From contig CM050999.1 in assembly GCA_027704905.1 (NCBI GenBank), forward strand, positions 5,055,551 through 5,119,550: a stretch of DNA of 64,000 nucleotides, in the 5' to 3' direction. The notes beneath the pieces were generated by a model. That model made no database searches. It was not told where the DNA came from and saw nothing but the letters and a program-made list of their open reading frames with translations. Every line of letters begins with the position of its first letter. Position 1 is the first letter of the stretch. This document shows, piece by piece, positions 18,700-30,262 of this stretch. The DNA comes from Muraenolepis orangiensis. Taxonomy: Eukaryota; Chordata; Actinopteri; Gadiformes; Muraenolepididae. A program made the position numbers and the translations under genes.

Positions 18700-20402
18700 G
18701 TGGACCAGGAGGGCTACGGTCACCTGGTCTATGGAGGAGAAGATGAGGGACATGGCCTGAAGCCGACAGGGGGCCTGGACCTCCAGACCCTGGCTGTAAT
18801 GAATGAGGCCAGGTGTTGTGTTCCAGATGTGGAGAACTTCAGCCTCTGCCCTCTCAGGGCTAAGTGGAGGAACCACACCATTACATACATTACGTACAAT
18901 ATTCATTTATTTTTGTATACGTTTTTTACTTTTGCTCACCAATGAGCAAATGAAGGATTTGTGTTGCTGAGGGAAGCTGGGTCAACAAAACAACATCTTT
19001 TGACATGACAAAACATTAAGAGTTTATTTGTGTGTATTCCATAAAGCATAGCCCCCATTTCAAAAGCCCATGTCTTCCCAAAGCCTTTATAATCCCCACG
19101 GCTCTGTTACCGGCCCGCAGGATTGCACAATACACTGTGGAGCGACACGGCCCACTGATGTCCGTCAAACACGGCAAAGCCCACATTGTCCTGCACGTTG
19201 CACCAAGAAGGACGCTCAAAACCACACTTTCTAATTGTCTCCCAGGCAAACACTCAATAGAACGCGTTACCGTAGCGCCTCAAACAGGACAATAAAATAC
19301 AATAGTAGGCTGAAAAACACTGCTTCTTCTTTTTTACCTTACGTCGCACTACTCCAGAATCGTTCTAAACTGAATTGTTGAGGTTTAAGGTTGTAATACT
19401 TTTGTCTCCTTTATACTTCTTGTCTCCTACGTTGACAGCACACAGAGACTTCTTCCCCTTGACACCCCCAGTGACGTGCTGGGCCACGCCTTCCAACCGG
19501 GGAGGGGATGGAGGGACATGTACTTTGACGAGGACCAAACGTGGACCACGGGGAAACAGAAGAAAGGTGAGGCTTAGATTCATGTGCAGAGTGACGCTAT
19601 CAAACGCTGGGATGTTTGTTGAATGCACTTATTGTAAGTCGCCTTGGACAAAAGTGTCTGCTAGATGACCGTCATGTAATGAAACAGGTTTGTATTGTGT
19701 TGTAAGGTTGCTTTTAGGTTACAGCCTGTTAGCGGTGGGTTTATCTCTGGGTTTAACTCACTCCAGGGACCCATCGGCTGTCATGAACCCAAACATCAGA
19801 TATTAACACGAGATGTCTCCACACAACCTCCTGAGGATCAGGACAGTCTACGGTGGGAGGGAAAAGGCAATGCTAAAGAAAATGCTTCACTTCAAGGAAT
19901 TGCTATTTAATGGTGAAGATAATCTCGCCAAAGTGTGACCCTGGCTTCTCTGTGGACAGGGTGGCAGTGATAGAGAGGGAGATTGTGAATAAATTGTGAA
20001 TAAATGTGCATATACAATCAGTGGAGCATTGCATTACCAGCAGTAGTTCAGTTAAAATACAGTGTGTGTGGAAGCAGGATGTGCAAACATGTAGTGTTCT
20101 ACAAACATTTTAAAGTTGGGGTCACAGGAGTTTTCAGAACTAGAAATGGGGCCAATAAAAGGTTGAGAACTGCTGTTGTAGAGCCTGTAGCGCCCAGTCT
20201 GTAAAGCCCTCCCTCTCCCCTGTCCTTTGTGTCCATAACCTCCAGGTACATGTGGATGAGGACAACAGGTGTCGCGTGGGCCCCCCTGCTGAGAGAGGGC
20301 CCCAGCGGTACATACTTACCCGGCATCGCCGCCACTGTGCTGGACGCCGCCCATGACCTCGCGGGCCAAGGCCTGGCGTTCATATTCACCGGGATGGAAT
20401 AA
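18700..20402 (+). pseudogene. Relic of a third MMP gene: prodomain, catalytic and hemopexin exon pieces
   Basis: Three decayed exons are recognisable. About 18,721-18,893 has EKMRDM, then after a frame change LKPTGGLDLQTLAVMNEARC and CVPDVENF, where the cysteine switch PRCG has become ARCC. About 19,440-19,566 has HRDFFP and, one frame over, VLGHAFQPGRGW and MYFDEDQTWTTG, matching exon 4 of the neighbouring gene. 20,246-20,402 has RYMWMR...VLDAAHDLAG...AFIFTG, matching hemopexin exon 7. The HEFGH exon, signal peptide and other blades were not found. The exons are in ancestral order but carry frameshifts and an altered switch, so this is a pseudogene. Confidence 0.75.
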
Positions 20403-20585
20403 CGGCGTCCAGCCCTCCACAAGGCATCACTTATACGTCTCGGCGTGACACGGCTGGTTTTTGTCAGCACTGGGGGGGAAGAACGTACCATGGCACATTA
20501 CAGCCTTGTGCAACGACTCATAGCGTTGTTTGGGCCGCCCGCTGTGGTATGCTGCTGTTTTGCTGTGGCTTCCACAAAGGCAGTG

Positions 20586-21026
<441 letters not shown>

Positions 21027-21540
21027 GTTCTAACAGGTACTGTACCTCCTTCTGCATAACAGCTCGTTTAGCAGCATTAGCTCGGTACGGGTGCTGTCGG
21101 ATGGGCTTAGGGTCCGTAACCACAATATCATGACGCAACACACGAGGTCTGGGTTGGAACGTCACCAAACAGGCTAGGGTAGGAGGCGATCAGACTAAAC
21201 ACGTCAGCGCGATGCTCGTCAGAGAGATGCTCAAGATGGAACTCTAGGTTAGTCAACAACTCAGAATTGAACAACCTCGCACTCTGCTGGGGTGCGTTGC
21301 GAAGCACCAGACCATCCTCATCCTCAGCCCCTGGGACAGACCGACATGCAGGCAGGGGCACCGGCGTTATAGGTGGAACCTCTATGGCCAGAACAGACAC
21401 ATTTCTCTCGGGCGACTCTACAGGCCTGGCGTGGTACAGCTTTATAAACGGGCAGACAAAGCGGAACCTTGTACAGGCAGTAAAACCAAAACCTGGTCTC
21501 CCACCTCAAATAAAATGTTCAACCGCCCTACAGTCGAAAG
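21027..21540 (-). mobile_element. Ty3/gypsy pol fragment with Gmr1-type order (integrase end before RT start)
   Basis: Read on the minus strand from 21,540: an integrase C-terminal GPY/F-like stretch (FEVGDQVLVLLPVQGSALSA, about 21,515-21,455), a linker, then QSARLFNSELLTNLEFHLEH...FGDVP and, after frame changes, HDIVVTDPKPIRQHPYRANA...KEVQYLLEH, which is the known start of a gypsy reverse transcriptase. In ordinary Ty3/gypsy elements integrase follows RT. The fragment ends exactly where the MMP duplicate ends. No LTRs are seen. Confidence 0.7.
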
Positions 21541-21561
21541 GATTTTTCATGACACCCTAGG

Positions 21562-21700
21562 CGGCAGTATAGCTCAGGAGGTAGAGCGGTCGCCTCACAA
21601 CCGGAAGGTTGTTGGTTCGATCCCCGGCTGGCCAAGGACTGAAATTCCAGCTCCATATGCCGTAGATGGAGATGAGTAACAACTCGGCCGGACAATATAT
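21562..21700 (+). mobile_element. tRNA-headed SINE
   Basis: A tRNA-like head with A box (TATAGCTCAGGAGGTAGAGC) and B box (GGTTCGATCCCCGGC), then a unique body. The head is shared with the minus-strand copy at 47,700-47,907. The aminoacyl stem cannot pair, so it is not a functional tRNA gene. Confidence 0.75.
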
Positions 21701-24700
21701 GTGGTTATGTTTGGGAAATATTTTCTTTCTCCCTATCTAGAATTCTCAGGATTTCTCATTTGATAACGTTTCTTTTTTCTTTATTGTTCTTGTGGGAAAA
21801 AGTCACGGACAATAATATCATTGTGTAACCATATGGGACATTAACGTTTTATTTTATTGAGCCATAACATGTTCAGGGCTGTTCAATTTCCTAGCTGATA
21901 TTTCAAACTAGGATGTCGCTATATTCAGCATTGCCTGGTCAGCTGAAGAGAAGGAGCTATATTGAGTTAATTGTTCAGTTCCCATGGGGTGCCCGCATGG
22001 TAAGCAGTAGGAGAAGAGGTTTACTGGAAGTGCAAGCAGCCTCCATGCGAGATACAAGCATGACGTTTGTCGTGTTGTCATTGTGGTTTATGTTTGTGAA
22101 AATGTATGTGTATAAGTGCTCATCCTCCCCTTCCCACCCCCTTTTTTGTTTGGCTACAACCCTTTTACCAAGCTCAGGGACTCTTCGATGCAGTATCATC
22201 AATTTGAAAAAAGGAGCGTATGGATTGCGTCTGTAGATAAGGGAATAGGCCAGGCAGACACCACGGTGGTGAGTTGGAATGTGAGGGGATTGAATCACCC
22301 GGTTAAGCGAAGCAAGGTGTTTTCTCATCTAAACAAATTAAAAACTGAAATAGCATATTTACAGGAAACTCATTTATTAAATAAAGACCATCTAATGCTT
22401 CAAAGAGCACGTTTTTCACTCCAATTTTAATAGTAAGAGCAGGGGGGTAGCTATTCTCCTGCACAGAGATGTGCAGTTTGAAGACACAAAATCCATAAGG
22501 GACAAAAATGGTGGTTACATAATGACTCAAGGTGAACTGTTCAATAGGCCAGTAGTGCTTGCGAATGTGTATGCCCCAAATTGGGATAACGTTGAGTTAT
22601 TCAGGAATCTTTTCTCTCTGTTGCCAGGCCTAGGCTCGCATGAATTAATATTAGGGGGGGACCTAAATTGTGTCCTAGACTCTGTACTAGATTGTTCTAG
22701 CAGTCAGGTCACCACACTTAATAAATCAGCAAGCTGCATAAATACATTCCTTCAAGCCTATGGAGTGATTGACCCCTGGAGATTTAAATACCCGACTTCC
22801 AAACAGTTGTCTTTTTTCTCCCCAGTACACCAAACCTACTCTAGAATTGATTACTTTCTGTTTTCCAGAAAATATACTCCGCCAACGCGTATGGCGCCTT
22901 AATCCTAGACTGCTTCCGGACAAAAACTTTGTTGACTTTATAAACACACAAATAGATTTTTTTCTCAAAACCAATGAGTCCCCGGAGAGAAGTGATTTCA
23001 CACTACGGGAAACCATGAAAGCATATGTAAGGGGGCAAGTGATACCTTATAACGCTGGTGAAACTAAAAGGAAATCCAAACGAGCTACAGAATTGATTGA
23101 TAGGATTAAAGTGATTGACCGATTACATTCAATATCGCCCACGGAGAATCTTTACAAGGAGAGAATTTAGTTTCAGACAGAATTCGATTCTCTGTCCAAT
23201 GGGGACGCTGTAGATCTTCACTTAAAATCACGCTTTAATTTCTACGAACATGGGGAGCGTCGACAGGGTTGTCCACTCAGCCCCCAGATATTCGATATTG
23301 CTATAGAGCCCCTGGCAATACTGTTAAGAGAGACCGCTAGTCTCTGCAAAGGGGGGGAGAATTGCATAAATTGTCGCTCTATGCGGATGATCTTCTTCTT
23401 TTTCTTTCGGATCCTCATGCTACTATACCTATTGCCTTGGAACTTATCGCCGAGTTTGGCCGGGTGTCGGGCTATAAATTAAACCAGAGTAAAAGTGTTT
23501 TATTCCCCATAAATGATAAAGCACGTCAAATGTCATTTCAGAACTTCCCTTTCTCGGTTTGTAAGGACAGCTTTACATACCTAGGTGTCTGTGTCAGTTA
23601 CAAATACAAAGATCTGATGGACAATCATTTTAAAGCAGTGCTTGGTAGGGCTAAACTGGACATGGAGAGATGGTAGACCCTCCCCCTGTCACTAGCTGGC
23701 AGGATTCATTCTGTTAAAATGACGATCATGCCCAGGTTCTTATTTCTGTTTCAGGCAATCCCAATCTTCATCCCTAAATCCTTTTTTGGGGAATTAAATA
23801 AGTGCACTTCCACTTTTATTTGGAATAAAGCTGTACCTCGAATTAGGAAAGAGTATTTGGAAAGGCCAAAGGGGGAGGGTGGTTTGTCCTTACCCAATTA
23901 TTTGTATTATTATTGGGCTGCCAACATCCACAAGCTGATGTTTTGGGTTCTGATGTTTTTCGATACCCTTGAGTAAAAACTACTGGACGAATAACCCAGT
24001 CATCCAAGGCTCCCTGAAGATATGGACTCAGTTTAGAACTCATTTCAAACACAAACAGGCACTTATGGCTTCCCCAATTCTGGCAAATGTAAAACATTTC
24101 TCCATCTCTCACTGATCCATCTTTTCAATTGTGGCATGGGAGAGGGATTAGGTGTGTTAAAGATCTTTGGACACTTTATTTATTTTTATTTATTTATATT
24201 AGGATTTTTATATCCCACAGTCATGTTTCTTCAGATATTTGCAGATCCGTAGTTATGTCAGGACCCACTTCTCTCCAGCTGCCCACAGAGTACCTGGATC
24301 GATGTTTAAACATGGCTCCCTGTGACCGGGGTCTGGCGTCTGTATTATAGGACAATATTCAGAGGGTCGCCGCCCGTCGCTTAATCACTTAATGAGGCAA
24401 TGGGAGGAAGAGCTGGGAATAACTAGATCATACTATTTATAGATAGATACTATTTGGCAGGCAGCAATTAAATGTGTCCACTCATCCTCAATGTGCATTA
24501 GACATGGGCTGCTACAATTTAAGGTTTTGCATAGGTTACATCTATCTGCAAGTAAACTGGCCAAATTGTACCCAGGTTTAGACCCAACCTGCGTCAGGTG
24601 CGGTCGGGACCCGGCCGGCCTAAGTCACATGTTTTGGCTCTGTCCAAAATTGGCCCCTTTTTGGACCGGTATATTTAAACCTTTTGGTACATGTGTAACA

Positions 24701-25597
24701 CGGCTGTGGATGCTAACCCATTGACTGCATCGTTTGGCGTGGTCCCACAGGAGACACGAATAACAACTGATCAGGCTGAGGCTGTGGCATTCTCTACCCT
24801 ACTGCTAGACGTCTGATACTCTTTAGTTGGAAGAAGGCTGCACCGCCGTCTCATAAGCGCTGGGTAGAGGAGGTAATGTCCCATCTTAAACTTGAGCAGC
24901 TAAAGCACACGACCCGGGGCTCTATCGCAAAGTACTATAAGGTCTAAGGTCATCTCCATCGACGGCGTTGCAGTAGAGAGGGTCAGCAGCTTCAAGTTCC
25001 TCGGCGTGCACATCTCCGAGGACCTCACATGGTCCACGCACACCACACACGTGGTGAAAAGGGCCCAACAACGCCTGTATTTCCTCAGGCGTCTGAAGAA
25101 ATTCAGCATGGGCCCCCGCATCCTGAGAACATTCTATAACGGCACCATGGAGAGTGTTCTTACTGGGTGTATCACCGCCTGGTACGGAAACTGCACCGCA
25201 CTCGAGCGCAGAGCGCTTCAAAGGGTGGTGCGGACGGCCCAGTATATCGTTGGAGGTGAGCTCCCCTCCCTCCTGGATATATACAACCAGCGGTGCGTGG
25301 CCAAGGCCAAACGCATCATAAAAGACATTGCCCACCCCAGCCACCAACTGTATTCACTGTTACCGTCAGGCAGGCGATACCGCAGTATCAAGTGCCGTAC
25401 AAATAGGCTTAGAGATAGCTTCCACAGTCAGGCCATCAGGCTGCTGAACAAGGGCGTATAGCATATAACAATGTATATTTGATTACATTGATTTATATAT
25501 ACATATTGCTCTTTTCTGTGCGGATATTTTGCATTTTATATTTTGTATTTTTATTTTTAATTAAAATTTTTAACTTTATTCTATTTTTATTCTATTT

Positions 25598-28500
25598 AAA
25601 AAAATTAAAAAAATGAGGTTTGGGTGTCCCTGTGAACCTGAGAGCTGTGTTGTCTGGAGCCTAGTGCTCCTGGTAGGGTCTCCCATGGCAGATTGGTCTC
25701 AGGGGAGGGGCCAGACTAAGAATGGTTCAAAGACTTCAATGGACAAAAAAACGAGAATTGAGGATACCCTGCCCGGAGGAAGCCCGGGGCCCCTTTCCGG
25801 AGCTAGGCCTGGAAAGAGGGCCCGTAAGCGAGCGCCTGGTGGCCGGGTTAGCCACGGAGCCCGGTCGGGCATTGCCCGAAAAAGCAACGTGGCCATTTCT
25901 CCTTCCCGCGGACCCACCACCTACGGGAAGAACCACTGGGGTCGGGTGCACTGCCAGTTACGCGGCAGTGAAGGCAGGGGGCATCGACGGACCAAACCCA
26001 GCCAACAGAGACTGGCTTTGGGGACGTGGAATGTCACTTCTCTGGGGGGGAAGGAGCCTGAGCTGGTGCGGGAGGTGGAGCGCTACCAATTAGATCTGGT
26101 GGGGCTTACCTCTACGCACAGCACTGGCTCTGGAACTAAACTCCTGGATAGGGGTTGGACTCTTTCTTTCTCTGGAGTTGCTCAGGGTGTGAGGCGCCGG
26201 GCGGGTGTGGGGATACTCACAAGTCCCCGGCTGAGTGCCGCTTTGTTGGAGTTTACCCCGGTGGACGAGAGGGTCGCCTCCCTACGCCTTAGGGTCATGG
26301 GAGGGAAAACTCTGACTGTTGTTTGTGCCTATGCACCAAACAACAGTTCGGAATATCCCGCCTTCTTGCACACCCTAGATGGAGTCCTGCATGGGGCTCC
26401 TGAAGGGGACTCTATAGTCCTCCTGGGAGACTTCAACGCACACGTGGGTAACGATGGGGAAACTTGGAGGGGCGTGTTGGGGATGAACGGCCTACCTGAT
26501 CTGAACCGGAGTGGGGTTTTGTTATTGGATTTCTGTGCTAGTCATGGATTGGCCATAACAAACACCATGTTCAAACATAAGGATGCTCATAAGTGTACAT
26601 GGTACCAGAGCACCTTAGGCCGAAGGTCAATGATCGATTTTGTTATCGTATCATCTGGCCTGAGGCCGCATGTTTTGGACACTCGGGTGAAGAGAGGGGC
26701 AGAGCTGTCAACCGATCACCATCTGGTGGTGAGTTGGGTAAGATGGCGGGGGAAGCCTCTGGACAGACCTGGTAAGCCCAAACGTGTAGTGCGGGTGAAC
26801 TGGGAACGTCTGGTGGATGCCCCTGTCCGGGAGACCTTCAACTCACACCTCCGGCGGAATTTTTCGGGCATCTCTGTGGAGGCTGGGGGCATTGAGCCAG
26901 AGTGGTCTTTGTTCAAAGCTTCTATTGCCGAAGCTGCGGTTGAGAGTTGTGGCCTCAAGGTCATTGGTGCCTCAAGGGGCGGCAACCCTCGGACTTCGTG
27001 GTGGACACAGGTGGTCAGGGAAGCCGTCCGGCTGAAGAAGGAGGCCTTCCGGGCTATGTTAGCCTGTGAGACTCCGGACTCGGTTGCGAGGTATCGACAG
27101 GCCAAGAGGACGGCAGCCTCGGCTGTAGCGGAGGCAAAGCAGCGGGTGTGGGAGGAATTCGGAGAAGCCATGGAGAAGGACTTTCAGTCGGCACCAAAGC
27201 GTTTCTGGCAAACAATCCGGCGCCTCAGGAGGGGGAAGCGTGGGTCCATCCAAGCTGTGTACAGTAAGGGTGGGACATTGCTGACCTCAACTGAGGAGGT
27301 GATCGGGCGGTGGAAAGAACACTTTGTGGAACTTCTTAACCCAACTACACCCTCAATGGTAGAGACAGAGCTGGAGGATGAAGGACGGCAAACATCAATC
27401 TCCCTGGAGGAAGTCACTGCGGTAGTCAAACAACTCCGCAGTGGCAAAGCCCCAGGGGTTGATGAGATCCGTCCAGAAATGCTAAAGGCTCTGGGTGTTG
27501 AGGGGCTGTCATGGATGACACGTCTTTTCAACATTGCGTGGAAGTCTGGGACAGTGCCTGAGGAGTGGCAAACGGGGGTGGTGGTACCCCTGTTCAAAAA
27601 GGGTGACCAGAGGGTGTGTGCCAATTACAGGGGTATCACATTACTCAGCCTCCCTGGGAAAGTCTACTCCAAGGTGCTGGAAAGGAGGGTTCGGCCGATA
27701 GTCGAACCTCAGATTGAAGAGGAACAATGCGGATTCCGCCCTGGTCGTGGAACAACGGACCAGCTTTTCACTCTTGCAAGGATCCTGGAGGGGGCTTGGG
27801 AGTATGCCCATCCGGTCTACATGTGTTTTGTAGATTTGGAGAAGGCATATGATCGGGTCCCTCGGGAAATACTGTGGGGGGTGCTGCGGGAGTATGGGGT
27901 GCGGGGGTCATTGTTGAGGGCCATCCAATCTCTCTACTCCCAAAGCAAGAGCTGTGTCCGGATTCTCGGTACAAAGTCAGGCCTGTTCTCAGTGGGTGTT
28001 GGCCTCCGCCAGGGCTGCGCTTTGTCACCCATCCTGTTTGTGATTTTCATGGACAGGATTTCAAGGCGTAGTCATGGAGGGGAGGGGTTTCAGTATGGTG
28101 GGCTCAGGATTGAATCACTGCTGTTTGCAGATGATGTGGTCCTGTTTGCGTCATCAGTATGTGACCTTCAGCACTCACTGGATCGGTTTGCAGCAGAATG
28201 TGAAGCGGCTGGGATGAGGATCAGCACCTCCAAATCTGAGGCCATGGTTCTTAGCAGGAAACCGGTGGATTGTCTACTCCAAGTAGGGAGGGAGTCCTTA
28301 TCCCAAGTGAAGGAGTTCAAGTATCTCGGGGTCTTGTTCTCGAGTGAGGGGAGGATGGAGCGTGAGATTGACAGGAGAATAGGTGCAGCGGGAGCGGTAT
28401 TGGGTGCACTTTGGCGCACCGTTGTAACCAAAAGAGAGCTGAGCCAGAAGGCAAAGCTCTCGATCTACCGATCAGTCTTCGTTCCTACCCTCACCTATGG

Positions 28501-28936
28501 CCATGAGCAATGGGTAATGACCGAAAGGACGAGATCGCGAATACAAGCGGCCGAAATGAGTTTCCTCAGGAGGGTGGCTGGTATCTCCCTGAGGGATAGG
28601 GTGAGAAGCTCAGTCACTCGTGAGAGACTCGGAGTAGAGCCGCTGCTCCTTCGCGTAGAAAGGAGCCAGTTGAGGTGGTTCGGGCATCTAGTAAGGATGC
28701 TTCCTGGTCGCCTCCCGAGGGAGGTTTTCCAGGCACATCCAACTGGGAGGAGACCACGGGGCAGACCGAGGTACAGGTGGGGTGATTACATCTCCACACT
28801 GGCCTGGGAACGCCTCGGGATCCCCCAGTCAGAGCTAGTCGATGTTGCCAGGGAGAGGGAAGTTTGGAGTCCCCTGCTGGAGCTGCTACCTCCGCGACCC
28901 GATTTCGGATAAGCGGGAGAAGATGGATGGATGGAT
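25598..28936 (+). mobile_element. RTE-like LINE (fish Expander/Rex3 type) inserted in the Rex1-like 3' UTR
   Basis: Ends in a (GGAT)n tail at 28,925-28,936 and is flanked by a 10-bp duplication TATTCTATTT at 25,588-25,597 and 28,936-28,945. The 5' boundary is uncertain because of A-rich sequence. It contains a single uninterrupted 1,099-codon ORF. Confidence 0.85.
25613..28912 (+). CDS. LINE polyprotein: AP-type endonuclease plus reverse transcriptase, intact, 1,099 aa
   Basis: Mediates target-primed reverse transcription. Residues 1-130 are basic and of unknown role. The endonuclease spans about 135-385, with GTWNVTS (Asn140), VCAYAPN, LLGDFNAHVG and a terminal STDHHLVVSW. The RT spans about 600-900, with SGKAPGVDEIRPEM, YRGITLLSLPGKV, CGFRPGRGTTDQ, CFVDLEKAYDRVP, LRQGCALSPILF and the catalytic LLFADDVVLF. 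A C-terminal domain with RWFGHLVRM follows. The RT best resembles the RTE clade. Where AP endonucleases carry a metal-binding Glu (usually in QETH), this copy reads VGLTSTHS. The absence of stops or frameshifts suggests a young copy. The first 40 codons may be UTR rather than protein. Confidence 0.88.
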   Translation: MRFGCPCEPESCVVWSLVLLVGSPMADWSQGRGQTKNGSKTSMDKKTRIEDTLPGGSPGPLSGARPGKRARKRAPGGRVSHGARSGIARKSNVAISPSRGPTTYGKNHWGRVHCQLRGSEGRGHRRTKPSQQRLALGTWNVTSLGGKEPELVREVERYQLDLVGLTSTHSTGSGTKLLDRGWTLSFSGVAQGVRRRAGVGILTSPRLSAALLEFTPVDERVASLRLRVMGGKTLTVVCAYAPNNSSEYPAFLHTLDGVLHGAPEGDSIVLLGDFNAHVGNDGETWRGVLGMNGLPDLNRSGVLLLDFCASHGLAITNTMFKHKDAHKCTWYQSTLGRRSMIDFVIVSSGLRPHVLDTRVKRGAELSTDHHLVVSWVRWRGKPLDRPGKPKRVVRVNWERLVDAPVRETFNSHLRRNFSGISVEAGGIEPEWSLFKASIAEAAVESCGLKVIGASRGGNPRTSWWTQVVREAVRLKKEAFRAMLACETPDSVARYRQAKRTAASAVAEAKQRVWEEFGEAMEKDFQSAPKRFWQTIRRLRRGKRGSIQAVYSKGGTLLTSTEEVIGRWKEHFVELLNPTTPSMVETELEDEGRQTSISLEEVTAVVKQLRSGKAPGVDEIRPEMLKALGVEGLSWMTRLFNIAWKSGTVPEEWQTGVVVPLFKKGDQRVCANYRGITLLSLPGKVYSKVLERRVRPIVEPQIEEEQCGFRPGRGTTDQLFTLARILEGAWEYAHPVYMCFVDLEKAYDRVPREILWGVLREYGVRGSLLRAIQSLYSQSKSCVRILGTKSGLFSVGVGLRQGCALSPILFVIFMDRISRRSHGGEGFQYGGLRIESLLFADDVVLFASSVCDLQHSLDRFAAECEAAGMRISTSKSEAMVLSRKPVDCLLQVGRESLSQVKEFKYLGVLFSSEGRMEREIDRRIGAAGAVLGALWRTVVTKRELSQKAKLSIYRSVFVPTLTYGHEQWVMTERTRSRIQAAEMSFLRRVAGISLRDRVRSSVTRERLGVEPLLLRVERSQLRWFGHLVRMLPGRLPREVFQAHPTGRRPRGRPRYRWGDYISTLAWERLGIPQSELVDVAREREVWSPLLELLPPRPDFG

Positions 28937-29850
28937 ATTCTATTTTATAACTGCTGTCTGTCGTCGGGTATTGCACATAAGATTTTCACACCACTGCTTT
29001 ATACTTAAGTGTATAAGTGACAATAAACTGACTTGACTTGACTTGACTTGGTCTGGCAACCAGTTCTGTCCTACTTTGAGAACAAATTCTCTGACATTAA
29101 AACAACGTAGCAAACCCCCCCCCTTTGTTTTTATTGATTTATGTTTTCATTTTTACTCTTGGTTATTTAACCATGTAGTTTTAAATTGAATAATTTATGT
29201 TTATTTTTTATATACCTATTTTGTATCTCTTCTGGATGTCAATTGATATTTTGTATACTTTCTGTGTGTGCTGTATTTTTGAGTGTTGAGCGCTGCTGTT
29301 TGTTATATGTGGAAAATCAATACAAATATTTCAATAATAATAACATCATTTCATTAGCCCTACATACATATACATATAACATATAACAAAATCTAATCAA
29401 TGAATATACTCCATTATATGACTTTTCCAGGGTTTTCATGACCCTAGGGACCCTGATTAAAGGACCTAAGCCTCCTCAATCAGTAGTCTGCTCTGTCCAC
29501 AGACTCAGTGCATGTACATGTACAGTCTGTTGTTGAACACCCAGGGATCCATAGCCCTCCAACAGCCTGCTTGTATACGTTTGGAAAACATTTAGGCAGT
29601 TGTATAGGTTAGTAAACAGAAGACTGTAGTGGCCCAAATCCTTTGTGATAATTGATGATTGTTATAAACTCCTATTTCTTTGTTCCTTGTGTTGGCCACA
29701 TATGGGAGCTTAGGGCTGGGAAGCAGTGTTTGACTGGCTGTTCCTTTAGGTAAAAGAACATCCAATGGACGTTGTGAGTTCCTGATCTTCAAAGTTTATT
29801 GCATAAAACAAAAAGCTCCCTCACACACCGTACCTCCAACTTAAACCTCA

Positions 29851-30030
29851 AGCCCTGCCCTCACCACCTGAGCCCTGCCCTCACCACCTGAGCCCTGCCC
29901 TCACCACCTGAGCCCTGCCCTCACCACCTGAGCCCTGCCCTCACCACCTGAGCCCTGCCCTCACCACCTGAGCCCTGCCCTCACCACCTGAGCCCTGCCC
30001 TCACCACCTGAGCCCTGCCCTCACCACCTG
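29851..30030. repeat. Perfect 20-bp minisatellite, nine copies
   Basis: Nine consecutive identical copies of AGCCCTGCCCTCACCACCTG. No gene seen from 29,340 to 30,180. Confidence 0.97.
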
Positions 30031-30185
30031 AGCAAGGCACACATCTTGCTGAAAGAGAGAAAAGGCATGAATAAAACTTATTTAAATAGAAACAAAAATA
30101 AACTTAAATGCTGCTCCTATAAGACATTGAACTATTTTCAGGGGGGAGTTGGGGAGAGGTCCGTTCCTCTGGACAAGAGGGGGGA

Positions 30186-30262
30186 GTTGACTTAACTATC
30201 TCATAATTATGACTTAACAATCTCATAATTATGAGATAGTCAACTCATAATTATGAGATACT
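30186..30262. repeat. Clustered palindromes
   Basis: Three copies of the self-complementary CTCATAATTATGA(G) element separated by ACTTAACAAT and TAGTCAA spacers. The segment is also framed by GTTGACTTAACTATCTC and GAGATAGTCAAC arms. Confidence 0.85.

Larger units (their letters stand above)
24943..29052 (+). mobile_element. Rex1-like LINE, 5' truncated, split by an RTE-like insertion
   Basis: 25,006-25,461 encodes the RT C-terminus (SEDLTWSTHTTHVVKRAQQR..., TGCITAWYGNC, LLPSGRRYRSIK, ending AIRLLNKGV). The 3' UTR runs to about 25,597 and resumes at about 28,946 (AACTGCTGTCTGTCGTCGGG), ending in the tail CAATAAACTGACTTGACTTG at about 29,052. Confidence 0.85.
22100..29340 (+). mobile_element. 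Tx1/L1-like LINE, decayed, split by a Rex1-like insertion
   Basis: Endonuclease start VVSWNVRGLNHPVKRSKVFS at about 22,270, with LILGGDLNCVLD and YSRIDYFLFSRKY. The RT is shortened: fingers are missing, then RRQGCPLSPQIFDIAIEPLA and LSLYADDLLLFL at about 23,370. A Cys-rich C-terminus (CVRCGRDPAGLSHMFWLCP) follows at 24,590. Several stops and an internal deletion make it dead. Its last segment GSIAKYYK (about 24,910) resumes at 29,053 as VWQPVLSYFENKFSDIKT, and the tail TTATATGTGGAAAATCAATA is near 29,300. The left boundary is approximate. Confidence 0.85.

Noticed and set aside
21562..21634. A tRNA gene
   Set aside because: A and B boxes are present, but the acceptor stem does not pair and a related copy with a SINE body and tail exists at 47.7-47.9 kb.
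29851..30030. CRISPR-like array
   Set aside because: Units are directly adjacent with no unique spacers and the genome is a vertebrate; it is a minisatellite.
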